DNA of 64,000 bases from Planctomycetota bacterium (GTDB taxonomy: Bacteria > Planctomycetota > UBA1135 > GCA-002748355): positions 1 through 64,000 of the forward strand of contig PDSF01000032.1 in NCBI GenBank assembly GCA_002748355.1, in the 5' to 3' direction. The notes beneath the pieces were generated by a model that did not search any database, was not told the origin of the DNA, and worked only from the letters and a program-made list of their open reading frames with translations. The position numbers were made by a program, and so were the translations under genes. This document shows, one piece after another, positions 15,804 through 25,419 of this stretch. Positions within the stretch are counted from its first letter, which is position 1, and each line of letters starts with the position of its first letter.

Positions 15804-16796
15804 TCAGCGAACCGCCATGGCCATGCCGAGAGAAAGCCCCAGGTCCTGCAGCTTGGCCTTGACCTCCTTGAGGGAGGTCTTACCGAAGTTGCGAACCTTG
15901 AGCAGCTCGGACTCGGTCATCGCGACCAACTCGCGAACGGTGAGGATGTTCTCACTGTCCAGGCAGTTCTTGGCGCGAACACTAAGGTTGAGCTTCTCAA
16001 GCGGCTGATCGAGCAAGACGTCGAGCTCGGACTGGGTCTCTTCGGGCTCCACCGGAACCTCAAGTGACACGCCCTCACTGAGCTCTTGCGACAGTTCGAA
16101 ATACTGAATGAAGGGGTTCAAGTGCTTCCGGTAAATCTTGCTCGCCTCGACAAGCGCCATTTCCGGATTGACCGTGCCATCCGTCCAGATCTCAAGGACC
16201 AAGCGGTCGTAGTTGGTGTCCTTACCCAGACGCGTCGCCTCTACGCCGTAGCGCACGCGAAAGATCGGGCTGAACAAGGAGTCGATCGGAATCGTGCCGA
16301 GCTCCTGCTCCTCCTCGATGTTCTCCTCCGCAGTGACGTAGCCTCGGCCCTTGCGGGCCACCAGGATCGCCGAGAAGGGGATTTTCTCGGTAAGGGTGCA
16401 GATCTTGAGGTCGCGATTGAGAATCTCGACACCGCTCGGGCAGACAATATCCCCAGCAGTGACCTCTCCCTTGCGATCGACGTCAATCGTCAGCTCGACA
16501 GGCTCAGGATTCTCCATCTTGAGCCGAAGCTGTTTGAGATTGAGGATGACATTGGTCATATCCTCATAAACGCCATCGATGGTCGAGAACTCATGAAGGA
16601 CACCCTCGATCTTGACGGAGCACAAGGCTGCGCCCTCGATCGAGCTGAGCAGCACCCGACGAAGGCCGTTGCCAATCGTCGTTCCGAAACCACGCTGGAA
16701 CGGCTCAACAAAGAAACGTCCGTAGGTTGGCGTCGCGGTGTCTTCTTCTAGTTCCACACGGCTCGGCAGTTCGAAGTCACGCCAGCGAATACGCAT
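15804..16796 (-). CDS. rpoA: DNA-directed RNA polymerase alpha subunit
   Basis: 330 residues from ATG 16796 (TGGAG 7 bases upstream); the reading from 16883 adds 29 unrelated residues. The N-terminal domain has FVEPFQRGFGTTIGNGLRRV, needed for dimerisation and beta/beta' assembly. The C-terminal domain (about 255-330) has LNLSVRAKNCLDSENILTVR and KVRNFGKTSLKEVKAKL, which binds UP elements and activators. The position after rpsK and before rplQ is conserved, but rpsD, normally between rpsK and rpoA, is absent. Confidence 0.98.
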   Translation of the reverse strand: MRIRWRDFELPSRVELEEDTATPTYGRFFVEPFQRGFGTTIGNGLRRVLLSSIEGAALCSVKIEGVLHEFSTIDGVYEDMTNVILNLKQLRLKMENPEPVELTIDVDRKGEVTAGDIVCPSGVEILNRDLKICTLTEKIPFSAILVARKGRGYVTAEENIEEEQELGTIPIDSLFSPIFRVRYGVEATRLGKDTNYDRLVLEIWTDGTVNPEMALVEASKIYRKHLNPFIQYFELSQELSEGVSLEVPVEPEETQSELDVLLDQPLEKLNLSVRAKNCLDSENILTVRELVAMTESELLKVRNFGKTSLKEVKAKLQDLGLSLGMAMAVR

Positions 16797-17052
16797 CAGC
16801 AGTCTCCAGGAAGGAAGGCGAGCAGACAGTGTATCGATCCTCGTGCGCACCTCGGTACGCCCGCTCCCACGGGGATCGAACACGGACAGGAGCGCTTAGG
16901 TAGCCTCGGGAGCATCCCAATGCTTGCCCCTGCCAGTAAGAGAAGACCGGATTACTAAGAGCAAATCTCCATGCGAGCTGCTCGTTGATCGGGTGAGGAA
17001 CATCCTCGCGGTGCGATAGTGACGCACCCAGTGGAGTGATCAAAAGGCCCAG

Positions 17053-17442
17053 TCAGACCCGGCGCCGCTTCTTGGGGCGGCACCCATTGTGCGGCAGAGG
17101 GGTAACATCCTCGATCACCTTGATCGAGAGCCCTGAGTTATCGAGAGCGCGGATCGCGGATTCCCGGCCAGAGCCTGGGCCCTTGACGCGAACCTCGATC
17201 TCGTTGACCCCCATCTTCTTGACCTTATCGGCGCAGTTTTCAGCAGCACGCTGTGCGGCGAAGGGCGTGCTCTTGCGCGAGCCCTTATAGCCGATCACGC
17301 CAGAGGAACTCCAAGCCAGCGTTTCGCCGTTGGTGTCCGTGATCGTGATGATGGTGTTGTTAAAACTGGCCTGAATATGCGCGATCGCCTTGCTTACGCC
17401 GCGTCGCATCTTCTTTTTCGAGGACTTCGAACTGGCAGCCAC
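17053..17442 (-). CDS. rpsK: 30S ribosomal protein S11 (uS11)
   Basis: 129 residues. It shows the S11 core [37 protein letters not shown] and the C-terminal [16 protein letters not shown]. It forms part of the 30S platform around the mRNA exit. It starts 8 bases after the rpsM stop; the 256-base spacer to rpoA has no gene. Confidence 0.98.
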   Translation of the reverse strand: MAASSKSSKKKMRRGVSKAIAHIQASFNNTIITITDTNGETLAWSSSGVIGYKGSRKSTPFAAQRAAENCADKVKKMGVNEIEVRVKGPGSGRESAIRALDNSGLSIKVIEDVTPLPHNGCRPKKRRRV

Positions 17443-17450
17443 GGCTTACC

Positions 17451-17819
17451 TCACTTCTTCTTGTTGGCGATCGCCTTGGCCGGTCCCTTGCGGGTCCGGG
17501 CGTTACATTGGGTGCGCTGGCCGCGCACCGGCAGGCCACGGCGATGCCGGAGCCCTCGGTAGCACGCGATATCTTTCAGGCGCGCGACGTTCTGGGCCCG
17601 TTGACGACGCAACTGACCTTCGACGATATGGTCTTTTTCAATATGGGCGGCTAGCCGCGCCAAATCCTCGTCCGACAAGTCCCGAGCACGTGTCTGCTGG
17701 GGGATCGACAGCTCGTCGAGGATCTTCTTCGACTTGGTCTGGCCGATTCCATAGATATAGGTCAGTGCGACCCAGGCGACCTTTTCGTTCGGGATGTCGA
17801 CACCGAGGATACGAGGCAT
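17451..17819 (-). CDS. rpsM: 30S ribosomal protein S13 (uS13)
   Basis: 122 residues: PRILGVDIPNEKVAWVALTY, YGIGQTKSK, CYRGLRHRRGLPVRGQRTQ and the basic tail NARTRKGPAKAIANKKK. It contacts the head of the 30S and the P-site tRNA. AGGAG lies 7 bases before ATG. Normal length for the family. Confidence 0.98.
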   Translation of the reverse strand: MPRILGVDIPNEKVAWVALTYIYGIGQTKSKKILDELSIPQQTRARDLSDEDLARLAAHIEKDHIVEGQLRRQRAQNVARLKDIACYRGLRHRRGLPVRGQRTQCNARTRKGPAKAIANKKK

Positions 17820-17833
17820 CGGGCTCTCCTAAT

Positions 17834-17857
17834 GTCCAGTTGGACGTCCAGTTGGAC
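17834..17857. repeat. Tandem palindromic 12-mer
   Basis: Two adjacent copies of GTCCAGTTGGAC (17834-17845, 17846-17857), each with 5-bp inverted arms, in the rpmJ-rpsM spacer. A degenerate CAGC-rich repetitive stretch follows at about 17921-18006 up to the rpmJ stop. Confidence 0.85.
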
Positions 17858-18000
17858 GAGCGACTCGAGGAACGGCAAAAATGCCGCGCGACGGGCTCGC
17901 TTCTTGTGACTTGTAGCGGCTCAGCTTTTCAGCACTTCAGCGTTACAGCACCTCAGCGCCACAGCGATTCAGCGCCACAGCGTTTCAGCGCCACTCCGAT

Positions 18001-18117
18001 TCAGCGGCCCTGCCGCTGCTTATGACGGGGGTTCGTGCAGATCACGCGCACTACGCCGCGCCGCTTGACGATCTTGCAGTTCTCGCACATGCGTCGGACA
18101 GATGCTCGGACCTTCAT
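18001..18117 (-). CDS. rpmJ: 50S ribosomal protein L36 (bL36), zinc-ribbon form
   Basis: 38 residues, read on the minus strand from ATG 18117: [20 protein letters not shown] then [18 protein letters not shown]. The C-x2-C...C-x4-H pattern (Cys11, Cys14, Cys27, His32) is the zinc-binding C+ form. It stabilises 23S rRNA late in 50S assembly. It lies between infA and rpsM as in most bacteria; it is shorter than usual ORF cutoffs and easily missed. Confidence 0.95.
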   Translation of the reverse strand: MKVRASVRRMCENCKIVKRRGVVRVICTNPRHKQRQGR

Positions 18118-18534
18118 CGTTCCACCTTTGCTTCACTTCGTGGAGGCGCACCGAATCGGTGTTGTCGCCTCGTGATTTCGTCTCGATCGACACCGGGGAG
18201 TGCCGAAGAAATGTTCCTATGCCCCTGGGAACTCCGCCCAGGCCCTTCTTAGCGCTCGGATGACCAAGCGCTCGGGCGCTAGCGAGAGAGGGCGGAGTAT
18301 CCAGACACCACCTGGCCAGGGGATTTCGTTCATCGGGAAAGGCGCTGGAGCCTCCCCCGATTTTCAGGACGGAGCATGATACGTGCCGCCGTCATCAGGA
18401 CCAATGCCCAGGAAAAAAACTTTTGACGTAGTGGAGATCTCATGATCTCCGAATCCATGCTCCCCACCACAGCCCCTGCGCCGAATCCCGACAGGAAAAG
18501 AGGCCATAGGAGGAGCATCCCTGGCCCCAGACCA
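18118..18534. other. infA-rpmJ spacer with hairpins
   Basis: 417 bases without a supported gene. GGAGATC(18433-18439)/GATCTCC(18444-18450) forms a tight hairpin. On the minus strand it is followed about 13 bases later by a T7 run, so it may be a weak terminator or pause site after infA. AGCGCTCGG occurs twice as a direct repeat near 18252-18275. Confidence 0.4.
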
Positions 18535-18750
18535 TCAACCGCGATAGACGATGCGTCCCTTGTTCAGGTCGTAGGGTGACATTTGCACCGTAACCTTGTC
18601 GCCGGGGAGGATTCGGATCCAGTGCCGACGCATCTTGCCAGACACGTAGGCCAAAATGCTGTGGCCGCCCTCAAGCTCGACCCGGAAACGCGCATTTGGC
18701 AGCGCCTCCCGGACGATCGCTTCGACTTCAATGGGTTCTTCCTTCGCCAT
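18535..18750 (-). CDS. infA: Translation initiation factor IF-1
   Basis: 71 residues, an S1/OB-fold protein: [40 protein letters not shown] and [14 protein letters not shown]. It binds the 30S A site during initiation. Starts with [13 protein letters not shown], normal length. It sits 35 bases after adk; map, commonly between adk and infA, is absent. Confidence 0.98.
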   Translation of the reverse strand: MAKEEPIEVEAIVREALPNARFRVELEGGHSILAYVSGKMRRHWIRILPGDKVTVQMSPYDLNKGRIVYRG

Positions 18751-18785
18751 GATTATGCTCGCGCCTTCTTGCGGCCTTGAGGGTC

Positions 18786-19436
18786 CTAGCCCTCGAAGCT
18801 CCGCTTGAGCTCGGCCCGGATTTCCTCAATGCCCCGACTTGCGTCAATGCGGCAGAGGAGGCCGGCCCGCTTGTAGTAATCGATCAGCGGGGCAGTCTGA
18901 GCTTCGTAAACCTCGAACCGCTTCCGCACAGCGTCCGCCTCGTCATCGGGACGGACATAAAGTTCCTTCTTGCCACAGTCATCACAGACCCCAAGGGTCT
19001 TCGGCGGCTTGCTCTGAGTGTTGTAAACCGCCCCACATCCCTTACAGACTTGCCGGGAGCTGAGGCGTTCCACCAGCTTTTCTTCATCTACCTCAAAGCA
19101 GAAAACCTGATCGATCGAGACCTGCTGTTCTTGCAGCCGAGCATCCAGGGCTTCTGCCTGCGGCAGCGTGCGAGGGAAACCATCCAGGATCCAGCCACCC
19201 TGCTCCAGGCTAGCCATGCGCTCGAGCAACATATCGATCACCAGCTCATCGGGAACCAGCTGGCCGGCGTCCATGAAAGCTGAAGCCTTGTTGCCGAGCT
19301 CCGAAGCACTAGTGATCGCCTCACGCAGCATGTCGCCGGTGGACAAATGCAGGAGCCGGTACTCGGACTGCAAGGCCGAGGCGTGCGTGCCTTTACCTGC
19401 ACCCGGGGGGCCGAGAAAGATGATGTGCTTCTTCAT
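18786..19436 (-). CDS. adk: Adenylate kinase, zinc-binding lid
   Basis: 216 residues catalysing ATP + AMP to 2 ADP. The P-loop [11 protein letters not shown] is near residue 9, the AMP-binding STGDMLR near 32 and DGFPRT near 84. The long LID contains C-x2-C ([10 protein letters not shown]) and a second C-x2-C (VCDDCGKK), a structural zinc site usual in Gram-positive and many other non-enterobacterial kinases. It follows secY in the spc operon. Confidence 0.98.
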   Translation of the reverse strand: MKKHIIFLGPPGAGKGTHASALQSEYRLLHLSTGDMLREAITSASELGNKASAFMDAGQLVPDELVIDMLLERMASLEQGGWILDGFPRTLPQAEALDARLQEQQVSIDQVFCFEVDEEKLVERLSSRQVCKGCGAVYNTQSKPPKTLGVCDDCGKKELYVRPDDEADAVRKRFEVYEAQTAPLIDYYKRAGLLCRIDASRGIEEIRAELKRSFEG

Positions 19437-19623
19437 GCTTCGCTCCGTTCAGTGTTAGGGCCCCAGGGCCCTTCACCAAGAAGGGTCGGGTATCGAAGCG
19501 GAAGAACGAGGGACCAGGTATCGCTACGATTGGCCCTCTGCTCCTGGCTCACGACAGGCGACCGGAAACTTCCCCGGCTCGGGCTCGTCCTCCCCGCATC
19601 ACCATTGACCGCGAAGGAAAGCA

Positions 19624-20994
19624 TCACTCGCTACGGGAGCGCCGACCCCATCCTGGACTGGTAACGCCGCCGGTCCCGCGCTGCTGCTTGTTCCCGGAGC
19701 TATCGTCCATGAAGCCCTCGTAGTTGCGCATCACGAGGTGGGCATTGAGCTTCTCGACCATGTCCAGGGCCACCTCGACAACGATCAGGATCGAAGTGCC
19801 ACCGAGGAAGTAGGCGAAGGTCGAGTTCGCACCGAGGCCGATGCCGCTGGTCACGAAGTTCGGTAGGACTGCGACGATGCACAGGAAGACCGAACCAGCC
19901 AAGGTGACTCGAGAGATCACGAAGCCGAGGTAATCCGCCGTCTTCTTGCCGGGCCGAATGCCTGGGATAAAGGAACCGTATTCGCGCAGGTTATTCGCGA
20001 TCTCGGTCGGCTGGAACATCATCTGCACCCAGAAGAAGGCGAAGAAGATGATCAAGGTGCTGAAGAGCACGATGTACCAGAAGCTGTCCTGCTGACGGAA
20101 GTTGTGGAACCAACCAAGCCCCATGCCTTCAAGCAGGCTCGGAACAATCATCAACGCCGAAGCGAAGATGATCGGCATGACGCCAGCAGAGTTGACCTTG
20201 AAGGGGAAGAAGTGGCGTTGCCCAGTCTGCGCCGCAGTACCACGGGTCAGCTTGGCTTGCTGGATGGGGATCCGGCGCTGCCCCTTGGTGATGAAGACGA
20301 TTCCGAGAATGATCAGTACCCAGGAAACCGCGTAAAGCAGCATCTGCTGGAACTGCTCGGTCGAGTCTAGCTGGCTACGGAAGTGTCGGACCAAGGCCGT
20401 CGGCACCGTGGCGATGATGCCGGCCATGATGATGATCGAGATGCCGTTACCGATACCGTGCTCGGTAATCTGCTCGCCCAGCCACATGATGAACAGGGTC
20501 GAGGCAGTAAGCGCGACCATGACACCGAGGTAGTACGGCCAGCTAGCAATACTCGGATCGACGAGAGCAGAGCCCCCGCTCCCGGCCAAATAACCGATCA
20601 CGAAGAAGGACTGGACAAAGCAGATCGCCACGGTCGCCAGTCGCGTGTATTGGTTGATCTTGCGCTGTCCTGAGGCGCCTTCCTTACTCAGCTTCTCAAG
20701 CGACGGCACGACCTTGGTCAGCAGCGAGAAGATAATGCTCGCCGAGATGTAGGGCATGACACCGAGGGAGAAGAGCATCGCCGAACCTAGCCGGGAGCCA
20801 GTCACAGCACTCAGGATGCCGAAGATCTGCCCCAGGGCACCAGACTGATCGGCGGCGTCCTGGAGGGCTTCGATATTGACGCCCGGCAACGGGACGTGAA
20901 AGCCAACCCGGTAGACCAAGAGCAGGCCAAGCGTCAGGAGGAGCTTCTTCCGCAGCTCGGGAATGCGAACGATGTTGAAGGCGGAGGAATTCAT
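19624..20994 (-). CDS. secY: Protein translocase subunit SecY
   Basis: 456 residues, ten membrane helices. It forms the Sec channel with SecE and SecG. Family blocks include YRVGFHVPLPGVNIEAL at the N-terminus, SALMIVPSLLEGMG, FFAFFWVQMMFQPTEIANNL and GSFIPGIRPGKKTADYLG. The cytoplasmic C-terminus is extended by about 20 polar residues (SSGNKQQRGTGGVTSPGWG). It lies after rplO in spc order. secE is not in the window. Confidence 0.98.
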   Translation of the reverse strand: MNSSAFNIVRIPELRKKLLLTLGLLLVYRVGFHVPLPGVNIEALQDAADQSGALGQIFGILSAVTGSRLGSAMLFSLGVMPYISASIIFSLLTKVVPSLEKLSKEGASGQRKINQYTRLATVAICFVQSFFVIGYLAGSGGSALVDPSIASWPYYLGVMVALTASTLFIMWLGEQITEHGIGNGISIIIMAGIIATVPTALVRHFRSQLDSTEQFQQMLLYAVSWVLIILGIVFITKGQRRIPIQQAKLTRGTAAQTGQRHFFPFKVNSAGVMPIIFASALMIVPSLLEGMGLGWFHNFRQQDSFWYIVLFSTLIIFFAFFWVQMMFQPTEIANNLREYGSFIPGIRPGKKTADYLGFVISRVTLAGSVFLCIVAVLPNFVTSGIGLGANSTFAYFLGGTSILIVVEVALDMVEKLNAHLVMRNYEGFMDDSSGNKQQRGTGGVTSPGWGRRSRSE

Positions 20995-21118
20995 GCCTGT
21001 ATCAGTATCTCGTCGCAGCCAGGATCAAAACTAGGCGCCCGCGCTAAGGGCTCGGGCAAAAACCTGAGCAAAGGCTCGGGTCCAAACAGGGGCAGCGGAG
21101 CGGACTAGGCGTCGCGGA

Positions 21119-21634
21119 TCATTCCGCGCCGCCGTCGCCTCCCTCAGCCTTCGCAGTACTCTTACGCGCCTTGGGCGTAGTCTTGATCTCAAGCTCGACG
21201 ACGGTTCCGCCGGCAGCCTCGATCTTCGTCTTGGCACTCGCGCTGAACTTGTGCGCACGCACCGTCACCGGCTTGCTCAGCTCACCGTTGCCGAGCACCT
21301 TCAGGAGAGGAGTCACCATCGACGTAAGGCCGACGGAGAGGATCTTCTCCAGATCGATCTCGGTGCCGGCCTCGAATGCATTTTCGAGATCCTGCACGTT
21401 GATGATCGTGTAACGCGTTTGGAAGTTCTTGTTATTGAAGCCACGGCGCGGCAAACGCCGGAAGAGAGGCATGGTGCCACCTTCGAAGCCCATTTTGCGG
21501 CTATAGCCGGAGCGGGACTTCTGGCCGTTATGACCACGGGCGGCCGTCTTACCATGCCCACTACCAGGGCCTCGCCCGACACGCTTGGGGCGGTCGCGCT
21601 TGATACCCAGGGATTTTGCCTTCGCGAGATCCAT
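21119..21634 (-). CDS. rplO: 50S ribosomal protein L15 (uL15)
   Basis: 171 residues: KRDRPKRVGRGPGSGHGKTA, GGTMPLFRRLPRRGFNN and LGNGELSKPVTVRAHKFSAS. The C-terminus carries a 15-20 residue Ala/Glu/Gly tail beyond the usual end. ATG 21634 overlaps the rpsE stop by one base (TAATG), so the pair is coupled; rpmD (L30), commonly between them, has no room. Confidence 0.97.
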   Translation of the reverse strand: MDLAKAKSLGIKRDRPKRVGRGPGSGHGKTAARGHNGQKSRSGYSRKMGFEGGTMPLFRRLPRRGFNNKNFQTRYTIINVQDLENAFEAGTEIDLEKILSVGLTSMVTPLLKVLGNGELSKPVTVRAHKFSASAKTKIEAAGGTVVELEIKTTPKARKSTAKAEGGDGGAE

Positions 21635-22143
21635 TAGAACTCCACTCCTCGCAGCTTGGCGACAGTCTCTTTGTGGCGCAGCTGGGCCAACCCATCGAGA
21701 GTCGCCTTGACGACGTTGATCGGATTGTTCGAGCCGAACGACTTCGTGAGGATGTCAGTAATACCCGCAAGCTCCAAAACCTTACGGACAGTGCCGCCAG
21801 CAATAACACCGGTGCCGGCAGAGGCCGGAATCAAGCGCACATGGCTGGAACCGTAACGGCCTTCGACCTGGTGCGGGATGGTTCCCTCGTCGAGCTCCAC
21901 ACGGATCAGACTTTTGCGCCCGTCCTTGACCGACTTCTCGACCGCTGACGGGACCTGCTTCGCCTTACCATAGCCGACACCAACGATACCCTTGCGGTTA
22001 CCGACGACTGTCAGGGCAGAAAAGCTGAAGCGGCGACCACCCTTTACCACCGCAGAGGTGCGGTTGATCGTGACGACATCGTCTTCAACCTCGATCTCGG
22101 CAGCTTCCTTGATCGGCAAGACATCGAATTTTCTACGAACCAT
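21634..22143 (-). CDS. rpsE: 30S ribosomal protein S5 (uS5)
   Basis: 169 residues. [40 protein letters not shown] with [16 protein letters not shown], and [20 protein letters not shown] are diagnostic. It acts in decoding fidelity and mRNA helicase activity with S3 and S4. Normal length; no obvious spectinomycin-type change can be assigned from this reading alone. Confidence 0.97.
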   Translation of the reverse strand: MVRRKFDVLPIKEAAEIEVEDDVVTINRTSAVVKGGRRFSFSALTVVGNRKGIVGVGYGKAKQVPSAVEKSVKDGRKSLIRVELDEGTIPHQVEGRYGSSHVRLIPASAGTGVIAGGTVRKVLELAGITDILTKSFGSNNPINVVKATLDGLAQLRHKETVAKLRGVEF

Positions 22144-22182
22144 GGTTCGTTCCTCCTGATATTTCCTTCCGGCGTCCCTTGA

Positions 22183-22563
22183 TCAGAACTCGAGGCCGCC
22201 CTCACGGGCCGCATCGGCAAGAGCCTTGATACGTCCGTGGAACTTATAGTGAGCGCGATCGAAGCGGACCTTGCCAACGCCCTTGTCCTTGGCACGAGCT
22301 GCCAAAGCCGAGCCGACCTTCTTGGCCTGCTCCGACTTGGTCATTCCGCCAAGCTCCTCGCGGATGCCCTTGTCGCGGGTCGAAGCCGAGCACAGGGTAA
22401 TACCCTGCTCGTCGTCGATGATCTGCGCGTACAGGTTCTTGCTGCTGCGGAATACCGTCAGCCGCGGACGAGGATAGGGGCTCGCGGCGAGCTTGCGACG
22501 CACATGGCGACGCTTGCGAAGGCGACGGGCCTGTAACCTGCGGGTTTGTTCTCTGGTCTTCAT
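22183..22563 (-). CDS. rplR: 50S ribosomal protein L18 (uL18)
   Basis: 126 residues: [20 protein letters not shown] then [19 protein letters not shown] and [20 protein letters not shown] with AAREGGLEF at the C-terminus. It binds 5S rRNA. Family-typical length; between rplF and rpsE in spc order. Confidence 0.97.
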   Translation of the reverse strand: MKTREQTRRLQARRLRKRRHVRRKLAASPYPRPRLTVFRSSKNLYAQIIDDEQGITLCSASTRDKGIREELGGMTKSEQAKKVGSALAARAKDKGVGKVRFDRAHYKFHGRIKALADAAREGGLEF

Positions 22564-22668
22564 CGTCGTTTCCTCTTGGCGCTTCGGTCTTCGTCGAACG
22601 CGCAGGAAGGACTCGCTTGGGGGGATTCGGGGGGCGGGAGTATGAGTGGTAAGCCCTCAGGCTAGCGA

Positions 22669-23211
22669 TTAAGCGCCTGTCGTCTTACCGGCCTTACGGC
22701 GGACAACTTCGTCGGAGTAACGGATGCCCTTGCCCTTATAGGGCTCTGGCGGCCGCACTTTTCGGACGACAGCAGCGAAGTGACCGACCTTCTGGCGATC
22801 GATACCCCGCACAATGATGCGCGTCGGCGAAGGCACTTCGACATCCAATTCCTTAGGAATCGGGACGACCCGAAGATTTGCAAAGCCGATCTGCAGTTCG
22901 ATCTTGTTTCCGTTGAGCTTAGCCTGATAGCCGGTGCCCTCGATCTCGAGAGTCTTCTCGAAACCTGCACTGACACCCGTCACCAGGTTCTGCACGAGAG
23001 CTCGGTCCAGACCGTGGAAGGGCGAAAGCTGCTTCTCGCGCCCCTCGGCGGGCGTCAGCGAAATCAAGCCATCTTCGAGGCGAGCACTGATGCCAGCATG
23101 GAGCCTAAGGGCGAGCTCGCCCTTAGGTCCTTTCGCGCCTACCTGCTGGCCGTCGATCTTGACCTCGACCCCTTTGGGCACCGAAACCGGGATCTTTCCC
23201 AATCGAGACAT
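22669..23211 (-). CDS. rplF: 50S ribosomal protein L6 (uL6)
   Basis: 180 residues: SRLGKIPVSVPKGVEVKI, KGPKGELALRLH, GFEKTLEIEGTGYQAKL and RKVRPPEPYKGKGIRYSDE. Two L6 repeats, located near the GTPase-associated centre. Normal family length. Confidence 0.97.
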   Translation of the reverse strand: MSRLGKIPVSVPKGVEVKIDGQQVGAKGPKGELALRLHAGISARLEDGLISLTPAEGREKQLSPFHGLDRALVQNLVTGVSAGFEKTLEIEGTGYQAKLNGNKIELQIGFANLRVVPIPKELDVEVPSPTRIIVRGIDRQKVGHFAAVVRKVRPPEPYKGKGIRYSDEVVRRKAGKTTGA

Positions 23212-23296
23212 GTTTCACATCCATTCCATTTCTGAACGAAACACCGAGCCTCGGTGCCTCGTCCCCGCGATCCCCAGGGGAGCGCGGTCTTATTCG

Positions 23297-23704
23297 TCAA
23301 TAAACCGTGCAGAGGACCTCGCCACCGACATTCTCCTTGCGCGCCTCTCGATCAGAGAGAACACCCTTGGGCGTCGACAGGATCGTGATCCCTAGGCCAT
23401 TCAGGACATCGGGGATGTCCTTGCAGCCGCGATAACGCCGGCAACCCGGCTTGCTGAAACGCTGCAAGTGCTGGATCAGCACTTCGCCGTCAGGCCCGTA
23501 TTTGAGGGCGAGCTGCAGACTCGAGTGACTGGGCTTAGCCTCATCGGTGTGCACCTCGAAAGCTTCGATATAACCCTCATCCTTGAGGACTCGGGCAATC
23601 CCCACCTTCATACGGGAGGCAGGCATCGACACGTTGTGCTTCTTAACACGCACCGCGTTGCGGATGCGCGTAAGCATGTCGGAGATAGGATCGGTCATCG
23701 TCAT
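23297..23704 (-). CDS. rpsH: 30S ribosomal protein S8 (uS8)
   Basis: 135 residues from ATG 23704 ([24 protein letters not shown] upstream); ATG 23698 is an alternative, and the reading from 23836 is an overlap artefact with rpsN. Core motifs are [40 protein letters not shown] and [20 protein letters not shown]. It binds 16S rRNA helix 21 and in many bacteria represses spc mRNA. Confidence 0.96.
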   Translation of the reverse strand: MTMTDPISDMLTRIRNAVRVKKHNVSMPASRMKVGIARVLKDEGYIEAFEVHTDEAKPSHSSLQLALKYGPDGEVLIQHLQRFSKPGCRRYRGCKDIPDVLNGLGITILSTPKGVLSDREARKENVGGEVLCTVY

Positions 23705-23729
23705 CGGATGTCTTCCTTGCTCTGCGGGC

Positions 23730-23915
23730 TCACCAAGAGGCCTTGCGGACCCCAGGGATCTCTCCCTTGAGGGCCAGACTACGGAAGCAGAGCCGGCAGG
23801 TGCCGAACTTGCGGTACACGGCGCGCGAACGCCCACACAGCAGGCAGCGACTCTGTCGCCGTGAGCTGAACTTGGGCTTCTGCTCTGCCTTGCGAATCAA
23901 ACACTTGCGAGCCAT
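23730..23915 (-). CDS. rpsN: 30S ribosomal protein S14, type Z (zinc)
   Basis: 61 residues, the short zinc-ribbon version. Cysteines occur in C-x2-C pairs ([19 protein letters not shown] then [20 protein letters not shown]). It helps form the 30S head. The long zinc-free form is about 100 residues, so this is clearly C+. Order rplE-rpsN-rpsH is canonical. Confidence 0.97.
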   Translation of the reverse strand: MARKCLIRKAEQKPKFSSRRQSRCLLCGRSRAVYRKFGTCRLCFRSLALKGEIPGVRKASW

Positions 23916-23993
23916 CGCAAACTCCGTTTTTCGTTATTCCCTAGGGGCTTGGCCGAAGGTCTACTTTCGGGCCAGTTTCTGACCGACGAGCGG

Positions 23994-24029
23994 CCTACTT
24001 GCGGACCTACTTGCGACCCTACTTACGAA
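23994..24029. repeat. Triplicated 12-bp repeat overlapping the rplE stop codon
   Basis: Three tandem 12-mers, CCTACTTGCGGA, CCTACTTGCGAC and CCTACTTACGAA. The last overlaps the 3' end of rplE. Read on the minus strand in the rplE frame they give RK-stop, GRK-stop and VRK-stop, so the gene's last codons and stop have been amplified in tandem. Confidence 0.85.
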
Positions 24030-24555
24030 AGGGCACACCGAGCAGCTTTAGCAACTCGTGCCCTTCTTCGTCGGTGCGGGCGGTCGTCGTAATGGTGATG
24101 TCCATGCCCTGCACGAACTGCACCTTGTCCAGATTGATCTCGGGGAACACCACCTGCTCGGCGAGCCCCATGCTGTAGTTACCGCGGCCATCGAGCTTGT
24201 TCGGCAGACCCCGGAAGTCGCGCAAACGAGGCACCACCACCGAGATCAGACGATCAAGGAACTCGAACATGCGGGTTCCGCGCAAAGTCACCCGAGTGCC
24301 GATCGGCATACCCTGCCGCAGCCGGAACTGACTGATGGACTTGCGAGCGGAGGTAATGACGGCCTTCTGACCCGCAATCGTCGTCAGGTCTTTTTGCGCC
24401 GCCTCGACACGGTTCTTCGCCTCAACGGCTTTCCCGACTCCCATGTTGATGCTGATCTTTTGCAGCGTAGGAATCTCGAGCTCGTTTTTGTAGCCGAACT
24501 TCTCCTTCAGAGCTGCTCGGATCTCAGCGTGATATTTTTCTCGGAGCCTGGCCAT
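24019..24555 (-). CDS. rplE: 50S ribosomal protein L5 (uL5)
   Basis: 178 residues: [58 protein letters not shown] and [20 protein letters not shown]. It binds 5S rRNA and contacts P-site tRNA. Its last codons lie in a 12-bp repeat that continues beyond the stop. Confidence 0.97.
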   Translation of the reverse strand: MARLREKYHAEIRAALKEKFGYKNELEIPTLQKISINMGVGKAVEAKNRVEAAQKDLTTIAGQKAVITSARKSISQFRLRQGMPIGTRVTLRGTRMFEFLDRLISVVVPRLRDFRGLPNKLDGRGNYSMGLAEQVVFPEINLDKVQFVQGMDITITTTARTDEEGHELLKLLGVPFRK

Positions 24556-24692
24556 TTGCTTTGCCTTTTGCTTGCCCCCGCGCCCTTTGCGGACCGAGGT
24601 TCAGCCTCTGCTAATGTGTTGTTCGATTGCGTCGCGCCGCCTGCCCATCACGGGTATCGCCCATCTCACGGGTTTCGCCGCGCGGGTTTCGC

Positions 24693-25046
24693 TCAGTCGA
24701 AGACGGTGCCGCAAGGGATACCGACCCGGACCTTTCGGCCGTCCCGCTCTTCCATGCGGATCCGGACACCCTTGCCCGCCTTCTCGCTGTAAAGCAGCAC
24801 GTTGCTGTAATGAATGGGAGCCTCGCGGCGATCGATGCCACCCTCGGGGTTCTCCTGGGTCTTCTTCAGATGCTTGGTCACCATATTGACCTCGCGCACC
24901 ACGACCTGGGACTTCTCGGGGATGACCTTGATGACTTCGGCCGGACCAGCGCCCTTATGGGCACCTGCGATCACAACGACCTTGTCACCTTGCTTGAGGC
25001 GCGGCTTCGAGACGGACTCGACCGGGCCACGATTCAGACTGCGCAT
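24693..25046 (-). CDS. rplX: 50S ribosomal protein L24 (uL24)
   Basis: 117 residues from ATG 25046, with GAGGTGG 7 bases upstream; ATG 25067 lies inside rplN and has no ribosome-binding site. The KOW motif is KQGDKVVVIAGAHKGAGPAE, followed by NMVTKHLKKTQENPEGGI. It nucleates 50S assembly. It starts immediately after the rplN stop (TGAAATG). Confidence 0.95.
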   Translation of the reverse strand: MRSLNRGPVESVSKPRLKQGDKVVVIAGAHKGAGPAEVIKVIPEKSQVVVREVNMVTKHLKKTQENPEGGIDRREAPIHYSNVLLYSEKAGKGVRIRMEERDGRKVRVGIPCGTVFD

Positions 25047-25047
25047 T

Positions 25048-25416
25048 TCACACCACCTCTTGAGCAAGCGAGACGATCTTCATGAAGTTCTTCTCGCGTA
25101 GCTCACGGGCAACGGCACCAAAGATACGAGTGCCGCGCGGATTCTTGTCCTTGTCGATCAGCACCATCGCGTTGCGATCGAACTTCACGTAGGAACCATC
25201 GGGGCGCCGAACTTCCTTCGCCGTGCGCACGATAACACCCTGCACCACGGTGCCGGACTTGACCTCACCCGTGGGCAAAGCCTTCTTAATCGTCGCGACG
25301 ACCACATCGCCGACGGAGGCATAACGACGGCGGCTGCCACCAAGAACCTTGATGCACATCGCAGTCTTGGCGCCGGTGTTATCAGCCACGTCGATCATCG
25401 TGTGGAGCTGGATCAT
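25048..25416 (-). CDS. rplN: 50S ribosomal protein L14 (uL14)
   Basis: 122 residues, typical: [40 protein letters not shown] and [20 protein letters not shown]. It bridges the subunits and contacts L19. Normal length. Three bases separate it from rpsQ upstream. Confidence 0.98.
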   Translation of the reverse strand: MIQLHTMIDVADNTGAKTAMCIKVLGGSRRRYASVGDVVVATIKKALPTGEVKSGTVVQGVIVRTAKEVRRPDGSYVKFDRNAMVLIDKDKNPRGTRIFGAVARELREKNFMKIVSLAQEVV

Positions 25417-25419
25417 GGA

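Noticed and set aside
16840..16890. tRNA-like T-arm (TTCGATCC on the minus strand) in the rpoA-rpsK spacer
   Set aside because: The flanking bases do not form a T-stem and no acceptor or anticodon arm can be drawn.
17921..18006. CRISPR array suggested by repeated CAGCG units
   Set aside because: The units are degenerate, a few bases long and have no spacers of uniform length.
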